Part shown: positions 58,270 to 64,000 of the stretch, piece after piece | Layout: every line of letters starts with the position of its first letter | Position numbering within the stretch: the stretch's first letter is position 1 | NCBI RefSeq assembly: GCF_000342005.1 | Contig: NZ_AOHO01000068.1 | Coordinates: 312,330-376,329, forward strand | Length of the DNA: 64,000 nucleotides | From: Amycolatopsis decaplanina DSM 44594 | Lineage (GTDB): Bacteria; Actinomycetota; Actinomycetes; Mycobacteriales; Pseudonocardiaceae | Direction of reading: 5' to 3' | Notes under the pieces: generated by a model | The model's database searches: none | What the model saw: the letters and a program-made list of their open reading frames with translations, nothing else | What the model was told of the DNA's origin: nothing | Made by a program: the position numbers and the translations under genes

Positions 58270-60087
58270 TCACGACTTGTGGTGTACCTCCTGCACGCCG
58301 AACACCGGCGTCGGGATGCCCTCGTAGCGCGCTTTCAGTTGCAGCGCGAGGTAAAGGGAGTAGTGCCGCGACTGGTGCAGGTTCCCGCCGTGGAACCACA
58401 GGCCTTCCTTGCGCGTGGGCTTCCACATGTTGCGCTGCTCCCCCTCCCACGGTCCGGGGTCCTTCGTCGTCCCGGAGCCCAGGCCCCAGCACTTGCCGAC
58501 GAGGTCCGCGGTCTCCTGCCCGACGAGGTCGGCGACCCAGCCGTTCATCGAGCCGTAGCCGGTGGCGTAGACGACGAGGTCCGCCTTCAGTTCCGTGCCG
58601 TCGGCCAGCACCACCGCGTCACGGGTCAGATGGTCGACTTGACCGTGGGCCAGCTTGATCTTCCCGTCGGCGACCAGTTCCGACGCGCCGACGTCGATGT
58701 AGTAGCCGGAGCCGCGCCGCAGGTACTTCAGGAACAGGCCGGAGCCGTCGTCGCCCCAGTCGTGCCGGAACCCGGCCGCTTCCAGCCGCGCGTAGAAGTC
58801 CGCGTCCCGCTCACGGATCGCGTCGTACACGGGGATCTGGAACCGCGGCATGATCCGGTACGGGATCGACGCGAAGATCATGTCCGCCTTGTCGGTGGTG
58901 ATTCCCGCCCGCACCGCGCGTTCCGAGTACAGGTCGCCGAGTCCCAGCTCCATCAACGAATCCGACTTCACCACATGCGTCGAGGACCGTTGCACCATGG
59001 TGACGTCGGCGCCGTGTTCCCACAGTGCCGCGCAGATGTCGTGCGCGGAGTTGTTGGAGCCGACCACGACCGCCTTCTTGCCGCCGTAGGAGTCCGGGCC
59101 GGGGTGCTGGGACGAATGGTGCTGATCGCCCTCGAAAACGTCCATTCCGGGGAACGACGGGAGATTCGGCTTGCCGGACATCCCGGTCGCGAACACGACG
59201 TGCCGTGGCGTGAGCACCAGTTCCTCGCCCTCGCGGACGACGGTCACCAGCCACTGCCGCTTTTCCTCGTCCCAGGAGGCGGAAGTCACCTCGGTGCCGG
59301 TCCAGTACGGGACCTCCATGAGCCGCGTGTACATCTCGAGCCAGTCGGCGATCTTGTCCTTGGGCGCGAACACCGGCCAGTTGTCCGGGAACGGCAGGTA
59401 GGGCAGGTGGTCGTACCAGACCGGGTCGTGCAGGCAGAGGTTCTTGTACCGCTTGCGCCACGAGTCGCCCGGCCGCTCGTTGCGTTCCAGTACCAGGGTG
59501 GGCACGTCGAGCTGCCGCAGCCTGGCGCCGAGCGCGATCCCGCCCTGGCCGCCGCCGATGACGACGACGTACGGCTGCTGCTCATAGCCGAGCCGGGTCC
59601 GTTCCTCCTCGCGTTTCTCGGCCCACGACTTCCGGCCGCGGACGATGCCGTGCTCGACGCCCTTCGGCCGCTGATCGTTGCGGCGTTCCTCGAAACCTTT
59701 GAGCTCGCGCAGGCTCGTCAGCAGCGTCCAGGCGCCTTCGTCCTTCAGCCTCAAGTGCCCCTTCGCGCGTCCGGTCGCGGTTTCGAACTCCAGCCACGCT
59801 TCTGTCACACCGTCGGCTTCGGTCGGTGTCTCGGTGGTGCGGAATCCGGACGGCTCGATCCGGTCGAGGCAGGCGCCGAGCAGGCCGGCCACCTCGTCGC
59901 GGCCTTCGACCGTCTTGATCGTCCAGGTGAAGGCGACCAGGTCACGCCAGTAACTGTCGACGGCGAAGAGCGCGGCGGCGGCTTCGACATCGCGCGCGGC
60001 GAGGGCCGATTCGAACCGGCTCAACCAGGCGTCAACCCGAGCCTGCGGCGAGCCCGTCGCCTCGATCCGGTCCACCGTCTGTGTCAT
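58270..60087 (-). CDS. flavin-dependent monooxygenase with N-terminal NTF2-like domain
   Basis: 605 residues from ATG 60087 (GGGGAG upstream). Residues 1-130 are a SnoaL/NTF2-like domain ('ARVDAWLSRFESALAARDVE', 'SYWRDLVAFTWTIKTVEGRD'). The rest is a class B flavin monooxygenase: FAD motif 'YVVVIGGGQGGIALGARLRQ' (GGGQGG 178-183), 'LERNERPGDSWRKRYKNLCL', the NADPH motif 'VVVGSNNSAHDICAALWEHG' and 'LVVYATGYGSMN'. Relatives include YUCCA-like and Baeyer-Villiger-type oxygenases. Substrate unknown. Divergent from the GAF regulator, which probably activates it. Confidence 0.92.
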   Translation of the reverse strand: MTQTVDRIEATGSPQARVDAWLSRFESALAARDVEAAAALFAVDSYWRDLVAFTWTIKTVEGRDEVAGLLGACLDRIEPSGFRTTETPTEADGVTEAWLEFETATGRAKGHLRLKDEGAWTLLTSLRELKGFEERRNDQRPKGVEHGIVRGRKSWAEKREEERTRLGYEQQPYVVVIGGGQGGIALGARLRQLDVPTLVLERNERPGDSWRKRYKNLCLHDPVWYDHLPYLPFPDNWPVFAPKDKIADWLEMYTRLMEVPYWTGTEVTSASWDEEKRQWLVTVVREGEELVLTPRHVVFATGMSGKPNLPSFPGMDVFEGDQHHSSQHPGPDSYGGKKAVVVGSNNSAHDICAALWEHGADVTMVQRSSTHVVKSDSLMELGLGDLYSERAVRAGITTDKADMIFASIPYRIMPRFQIPVYDAIRERDADFYARLEAAGFRHDWGDDGSGLFLKYLRRGSGYYIDVGASELVADGKIKLAHGQVDHLTRDAVVLADGTELKADLVVYATGYGSMNGWVADLVGQETADLVGKCWGLGSGTTKDPGPWEGEQRNMWKPTRKEGLWFHGGNLHQSRHYSLYLALQLKARYEGIPTPVFGVQEVHHKS

Positions 60088-60156
60088 GGCCACTCCCCAA
60101 CTTCGGTGTTCGGCTGTTACCCCGATCACACGCCGCCGGCGGATGCGGCGGCAAGG

Positions 60157-60172
60157 GTTGCAGGGTGTTGCA
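60157..60172. promoter_or_regulatory. direct-repeat motif between monooxygenase and GAF regulator genes
   Basis: GTTGCA-GGGT-GTTGCA at 60157-60172 in the divergent gap 60088-60243. A TATGCT (60205-60210), suitable as a -10 for the regulator gene, lies nearby. A possible site for the GAF regulator. Assigned by placement only. Confidence 0.35.
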
Positions 60173-60243
60173 CCTCGGCTCATGGCGCGCCTCGTCCGGC
60201 GGTCCTATGCTGTTCAGTCGACGCGATGGTGCGGAGGTGACCT

Positions 60244-61446
60244 GTGGGCGTGCACAGCTCGGTCCCCCCAGGCGTCGACCTGCCGATGCACGCACGGGAC
60301 CTGATCCGGATGCACGAAGCCGTGATCGGCGGCGGGCGTCCGCGTGTCCGGCCGCGGCCGCTGGTTTCGCGGTCATGGTCACGGATGCTGAGCCTGGGGC
60401 TCGCCGCGGACGGGGTGAACACCCGGGATTCGGTGCCGCTCGACGAGGTCGCCCGCCGTCGCCGCACCTCCCCGCTCCGCTGGGTGATCGAAGACCTCGG
60501 CCAGGTGGTCGGCGCGACGGCCGACACCGCGAACATGCTGCTGGTGGTGACCGACGCCGAGGGCATCATCCTCTGGCGGGTGGGTTCGCCCGCCGTGCGG
60601 CGCCGGGCCGACACCCTGGGCTTCACCGAAGGCGCCGACTGGACCGAGACCAGGGTCGGCACCAACGCGATCGGCACCGCGCTCGCCGAGGCCGCGCCGG
60701 TGGAACTGCTCGCCGGGGAACATTTCGAACAGGGCCAGCATCCCTGGTACTGCACCGCGTCGCCGGTGCATGATCCGCGCACCGGCGAACTGCTCGGCGT
60801 GATCGACGTCAGCGGTCCCGCGCTGACCCTGCACCCGGCGATCGGGGCGCTGGTGGAGACCGGGCGGCGGCTGGTCGAATCCGAACTCTGGCGGCACCAC
60901 CAGCAGGGACTCGACCGATTGCGCCGCACCGCCGAACCGGTGGTGACCGGTGCGGGCGGCCCGGTGCTGCTGGTGGACGACGACGGCTGGGTGGCCCACT
61001 CCGCCGGGGTCGCCTCCGGCGCGCGGATCGCCGCGCCGGCGGACGGGCAGATCCTCGCCGTTCCAGGACTCGGCGCCTGCCTGCCCGAACGGCTGGCCGA
61101 AGGCTGGCTCGTACGCCCCGCCGACACCGCGCGCCGGGTCCGGCTGGATCTCGAACTCGGCCACGCGCCGATGCTGCGGATGGCGTCGGGTGACGTCGGC
61201 TGGGTCCGCACCGTGACACCCCGGCACGCGGAGATCCTGGTGCACCTCGACACGGCGGGCCCGAGCGGGCTTTCGGCCGAGGCGCTCAGCCGGGCGCTCT
61301 ACGGCGACGCCGAACACCTCGTCACCGTCCGCGCCGAGGTCTCCCGGCTGCGACGGTTGCTCGGGGCCATTGTGGACACCCGGCCGTACCGGCTGGCCGC
61401 GGGCGTCGGCCTGACAGTCCACAGAGGAGCAGAAGTCGGCGGCTGA
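60244..61446 (+). CDS. GAF-domain transcriptional regulator (AcoR-like N-terminus, no AAA domain)
   Basis: 400 residues from GTG 60244. N-terminal 'RPLVSRSWSRMLSLGLAADG' resembles the start of AcoR-type regulators, followed by a GAF sensor ('LLVVTDAEGIILWRVGSPAV', 'GADWTETRVGTNAIGTALAE', 'GQHPWYCTASPVHDPRTGEL'). The sigma-54 AAA+ domain is missing; the C-terminus 'GPSGLSAEALSRALYGDAEH' and 'TVRAEVSRLRRLLGAIVDTR' is a winged-helix-like segment. Divergent from the monooxygenase and probably its regulator, sensing a small molecule through GAF. Confidence 0.87.
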   Translation: MGVHSSVPPGVDLPMHARDLIRMHEAVIGGGRPRVRPRPLVSRSWSRMLSLGLAADGVNTRDSVPLDEVARRRRTSPLRWVIEDLGQVVGATADTANMLLVVTDAEGIILWRVGSPAVRRRADTLGFTEGADWTETRVGTNAIGTALAEAAPVELLAGEHFEQGQHPWYCTASPVHDPRTGELLGVIDVSGPALTLHPAIGALVETGRRLVESELWRHHQQGLDRLRRTAEPVVTGAGGPVLLVDDDGWVAHSAGVASGARIAAPADGQILAVPGLGACLPERLAEGWLVRPADTARRVRLDLELGHAPMLRMASGDVGWVRTVTPRHAEILVHLDTAGPSGLSAEALSRALYGDAEHLVTVRAEVSRLRRLLGAIVDTRPYRLAAGVGLTVHRGAEVGG

Positions 61447-61490
61447 ACCGCACCCGGTTGCCCGACGATCAGGCCGGGTACTCCGCGCGA

Positions 61491-62744
61491 ATGGAGATCT
61501 TGCTCGCCGGCGCGGGCGTTCTGGCGCTGTGCGCGGCCGTGCTGCCGAACCTGTTGCACGAACGGGTGCTGTCGATGCCGCTGGTCCTGCTGATGGGCGG
61601 GCTGCTTTTCGGGCTGCTCCCCTTCGGACATCCCTATGGCCAGGGGGTACTCGACCCGCGGTCACATGTGGGCGCGGTCGAAGTGATCACCGAACTCGGT
61701 GTGCTGGTGTCACTGGTCGGCGCGGGGCTGAAATCCGACCGGTCGATCGGCTGGCGGGCGTGGAACTCGACGTGGCGGCTGCTGGCGATCGCGCTGCCGC
61801 TGTCGGTGTGCGCGGTCGCCCTGCTCGGCTGGTGGGCGCTCGCCCTGTCCCCCGCCGCAGCGCTGCTGCTGGGTGCCGTGCTGTCGCCGACCGACCCGGT
61901 ACTGGCGAGCGACGTCCAGGTGCCCGCGCCGCACACGGACGACGGGCGAGGCTCGGACAACGAGATCAGGTTCACGCTGACCTCGGAAGCCGGGCTCAAC
62001 GACGGCCTGGCGATGCCGTTCGTGGTGCTGGCCATCGCACTGGCCGGAACGGCGAGCCCGTCTCCCGCGCCCTGGCTGCTGACCGAGGTCGTCGTCCCGC
62101 TCGCGATCGCCGTACTGATCGGCCTCGCCTGTGGCCGGTTGCTGTCCTGGCTGATGTTCCGGGTGCGGCACGAAAGGCTGCGCCTTGGCGAATACTCCGA
62201 CGGGCTGGTGGTGCTGGCCATCGCGTTCCTCCCCTTCGCGCTCTGCGAGTGGTTGGGCGGCATCGGTTTCGTCGCGGTGTTCACCGCCGCCGCGACCATC
62301 CGCGCCAGCGAGCGGTCGCACGAGTACCACGGGGTGCTGCACGAATTCGGCGATCAGCTCGAAAGGCTCTTCGTCGCGCTGGCCTTGCTCGGTCTCGGCG
62401 TCGCGTTGGGAGACGGGCTACTGGCCGGTCTGAGACTCGTCGAAGTCCTGGTGGCGGTGGCGGCGGTGGGCATCGTCCGCCCGTTGTTCGGCGGACTGGC
62501 CCTGCTCGGTGGCGCCACCACTCGTCCGGCGGCGACGGCGATCGCGTTCTTCGGTATCCGCGGCATCGGCAGTCTCTACTACCTGTCCTACGCGCTGGGG
62601 CACGGCGATTTCCCGATGGCCGACTCGCTGTGGCGGGTCACGGCGCTGACGATCGCGGTGTCGGTGTTCGTGCACGGACTGCTGTCCGGCCCGGTGATGC
62701 GCAAACTGGAGGACCGGGGGATGCAGAACTTCCGGAGCGAGTGA
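61491..62744 (+). CDS. Na+/H+ antiporter, CPA1 family
   Basis: 417 residues from ATG 61491; TTG 61458 is in frame but less likely. About twelve hydrophobic segments with CPA1 motifs 'GAVLSPTDPVLASDV' (ion-site TDP), 'TLTSEAGLNDGLAMPFVVLA' (the family SExxxND position) and 'FFGIRGIGSLYYLSYALGHG'. It exchanges monovalent cations for protons across the membrane. Not obviously linked with the preceding GAF regulator beyond same-strand position. A family C palindrome follows. Confidence 0.92.
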   Translation: MEILLAGAGVLALCAAVLPNLLHERVLSMPLVLLMGGLLFGLLPFGHPYGQGVLDPRSHVGAVEVITELGVLVSLVGAGLKSDRSIGWRAWNSTWRLLAIALPLSVCAVALLGWWALALSPAAALLLGAVLSPTDPVLASDVQVPAPHTDDGRGSDNEIRFTLTSEAGLNDGLAMPFVVLAIALAGTASPSPAPWLLTEVVVPLAIAVLIGLACGRLLSWLMFRVRHERLRLGEYSDGLVVLAIAFLPFALCEWLGGIGFVAVFTAAATIRASERSHEYHGVLHEFGDQLERLFVALALLGLGVALGDGLLAGLRLVEVLVAVAAVGIVRPLFGGLALLGGATTRPAATAIAFFGIRGIGSLYYLSYALGHGDFPMADSLWRVTALTIAVSVFVHGLLSGPVMRKLEDRGMQNFRSE

Positions 62745-62780
62745 GCAAAGGCCACTTGGACCGCGATGCCCACCTGACAC

Positions 62781-62837
62781 GTGTCGCGAAAGCTACTCTC
62801 GCAACCTTCAACGTCGCGAAAGTGGCTTTCGCGAAAC
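62781..62837. repeat. dispersed palindrome family C, second locus
   Basis: A degenerate copy (62783-62804) is followed by a perfect TCGCGAAAG-TGG-CTTTCGCGA (62814-62834). The same pair of units occurs at 44249-44300. The element overlaps the 3' end of the minus-strand SRPBCC gene, supplying its last nine codons and the stop. It separates the convergent antiporter and SRPBCC genes. Confidence 0.8.
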
Positions 62838-63368
62838 CTCCTCGGCCTGCCACCGGCCCTCCCTGCGCCATTCCCGGCCCTCGAGCCGGGCTTTCACCCG
62901 CTGCAACGTGGTGGCGATGTTGGCCCGGTTGGTCCCGGCGCGGTCGGGCTCGCCGGTGATGAGGATGGCGATCGGGACGAACCACGGGGGCACCCGCAGC
63001 CAGTTCGTCACGGTGAGACGGCTGCCAACGCCGTCGGGGGTGATGTCGTACTCCCACCGGGAAATCGGCACGAAGAACGGCGTGCGCACCCGGTAGGCGA
63101 ACCGGCGTCCGGGTTCGGCCTCGATGATCTCGGCGTGGGTCACCCAGCGCCGCCGTCCGTTGCGGTTGCTGCCGGCGAACCAGTTCCCGACGCGCGCCTC
63201 GGTCGCGCCGCGGATCCAGCGTGCCTTGCGGAGTTCCTCGGTGCACTCCGCCATCGCGACCGGATCACTGACGAGCCGGTACACCGCTTCGGGGGCGGTG
63301 CCGATCGTCACCTCGCCGGTGGCGATCGGCTCGCTGTAGGTCAGGCTTTCCTTCGGCTTCGTCGCCAT
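62808..63368 (-). CDS. SRPBCC (START-like) family protein
   Basis: 186 residues from ATG 63366-63368 (GGGAGG upstream). The polyketide-cyclase/START-like pattern is 'GEVTIGTAPEAVYRLVSDPV', 'WFAGSNRNGRRRWVTHAEII', 'EPGRRFAYRVRTPFFVPISR' and 'YDITPDGVGSRLTVTNWLRV'. It is expected to bind a hydrophobic ligand in its cavity; no catalytic residues are evident. The last residues 'VSRKPLSRR' are translated from the family C palindrome, suggesting the original C-terminus was replaced. Confidence 0.88.
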   Translation of the reverse strand: MATKPKESLTYSEPIATGEVTIGTAPEAVYRLVSDPVAMAECTEELRKARWIRGATEARVGNWFAGSNRNGRRRWVTHAEIIEAEPGRRFAYRVRTPFFVPISRWEYDITPDGVGSRLTVTNWLRVPPWFVPIAILITGEPDRAGTNRANIATTLQRVKARLEGREWRREGRWQAEEVSRKPLSRR

Positions 63369-63453
63369 CGTGCCTCCCAGTCGACCTCGCCAGCCCACCA
63401 GCACGAGCCCGCCCGGTCAAGACCGGCCCGGTGAGCACAGCACGGACGCGGAA

Positions 63454-63912
63454 TCATCGGGCGGCGATGAGCGCCTGGGGAGCGGCTTGCTTCATCCGCG
63501 TACGGAGCCAGGTCAGTTGCCGCGCGGTCTCCTGTTCGTGTTCTTCGACCAGGTCGAGCAATTCCCGGTCACGCAGTCCCTGGGCGGCCTGGCCGACCAC
63601 GGTCCAGGTGATGTCGGTGAACGAGGAGAGGGCATAGAGGTCTTGCAGGTCCCGTAGCAGCCCGACACCGCCGCCGCGGGTGCCTTCCAGGCCCACGGCG
63701 TGGAGCCGTTCTGGTTCCTGCTCGCGGTCTTCGCCGTACCGCTCGACGATCGGGGCGAGCGCCTCGGTCTGCCGGTCGATCCGCCCGGCGAGCAGCAGGC
63801 ACGTCTGCTCGACGTCGGGCTCCTCACCGTGGCCTCGGCCGACCTCCCGGAAGGCGCCGGCGAGCGTGGTCAGGGAAGTGTGCAGGAGCCCGAGATAGGT
63901 GGCGAGATGCAT
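63454..63912 (-). CDS. helical protein encoded next to a molybdopterin oxidoreductase
   Basis: 152 residues, predicted almost entirely helical: 'MHLATYLGLLHTSLTTLAGA', 'VEQTCLLLAGRIDRQTEAL', 'LLRDLQDLYALSSFTDITWT', 'LLDLVEEHEQETARQLTWLR'. His and Glu spacing (EEHEQE) is ferritin-like but no complete di-iron motif is visible. It starts three bases after the stop of the upstream oxidoreductase gene, so it is in that operon and may be an accessory or maturation factor. No family recognised. Confidence 0.75.
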   Translation of the reverse strand: MHLATYLGLLHTSLTTLAGAFREVGRGHGEEPDVEQTCLLLAGRIDRQTEALAPIVERYGEDREQEPERLHAVGLEGTRGGGVGLLRDLQDLYALSSFTDITWTVVGQAAQGLRDRELLDLVEEHEQETARQLTWLRTRMKQAAPQALIAAR

Positions 63913-63915
63913 GGG

Positions 63916-64000
63916 TCAGCCCTCCACCCCGCGGACGCGGACGGCACCGATCTTGAACAACGGCTGTTTGGACACCGGATCCCATTCGGTCATGGTCAAT
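63916..64000 (-). CDS. C-terminal fragment, probable molybdopterin oxidoreductase (5' end outside window)
   Basis: The last 27 codons before TGA at 63918-63916 encode 'MTEWDPVSKQPLFKIGAVRV' and 'RGVEG'. The 'DPVSKQPLFK-AVRV' end is typical of the molydopterin-dinucleotide-binding C-terminal domain of FdhF/NarB-like oxidoreductases. Only this piece is visible, so the substrate cannot be told. Confidence 0.6.
   Translation of the reverse strand, partial: LTMTEWDPVSKQPLFKIGAVRVRGVEG

Noticed and set aside
4457..62837. Palindromes as parts of insertion sequences
   Set aside because: No transposase or its remnants were seen beside any copy, and no consistent target duplications were recognised by eye, so they are listed only as repeats or terminators.
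1..64000. tRNA, rRNA, riboswitch or origin sequences
   Set aside because: No tRNA-like cloverleaf with conserved arms, rRNA segments, DnaA-box cluster or known riboswitch pattern was recognised on reading; a covariance-model scan would be decisive.

Overview
The window is about 70 percent G+C, uses many GTG starts and overlapping ATGA/GTGA gene junctions, and carries a complete mce operon, PucR, WYL and Rrf2 regulators and apparently leaderless promoters. This points to a mycolate-less or mycolate-related actinomycete of the Pseudonocardiaceae, most likely Amycolatopsis or a close relative. The genus is inferred from gene content and was not tested by a search.

Layout. 1-4430: a cut PucR-type regulator, an alpha/beta hydrolase and two further PucR-type paralogues. 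4718-14630 (minus): one tightly coupled operon of a secreted protein, yrbEA, yrbEB, mceA-F and two Mce-associated membrane proteins, a lipid importer without its ATPase. 15139-31716: a secondary-lipid locus. A DrrAB-like ABC exporter faces a minus-strand operon of PUFA-type iterative polyketide synthase 1 (nitronate-monooxygenase-like enoyl reductase-KS-AT-ACP-KR), synthase 2 (KS-AT-DH plus a degenerate phosphopantetheinyl-transferase-like tail), a free ACP, an alpha/beta hydrolase and a family 1 glycosyltransferase. A divergent SDR and a catalytically gutted aldo/keto reductase lie at the other end. The set suggests a glycosylated, exported reduced polyketide or lipid.

31905-36646: secreted GH3 beta-glucosidase, a small membrane protein, a broken NmrA-like gene, then an Rrf2-type regulator divergent from an intact NmrA-like oxidoreductase with clear operators. 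36709-43745: the glycerol regulon (glpF, glpK, glpD on minus; an IclR/GylR-like regulator and a second glycerol kinase fused to a hemerythrin-like domain on plus). 43751-44174: a 13-codon leader peptide with a hairpin before an ACT-like protein. 44575-50723: two secreted phosphatase-type enzymes, a MerR regulator, an MFS transporter and a TolB-like protein. 50781-55855: VanZ-like protein, the lysine 2-monooxygenase/5-aminovaleramidase pair davB-davA, and an OatA-like acyltransferase. 56470-64000: DinB-like protein, WYL regulator, flavin monooxygenase with a divergent GAF regulator, Na+/H+ antiporter, SRPBCC protein, a helical protein and the end of a probable molybdopterin oxidoreductase.

Cross-cutting feature: the gene gaps carry several families of long, near-perfect dispersed palindromes (22+2+22, 27+1+27 and others). 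They nest inside each other, form islands and in two cases supply the stop codon and last residues of a gene. They and the PUFA-type glycolipid locus are the most unusual content. No tRNA, rRNA, transposase or CRISPR array was seen.
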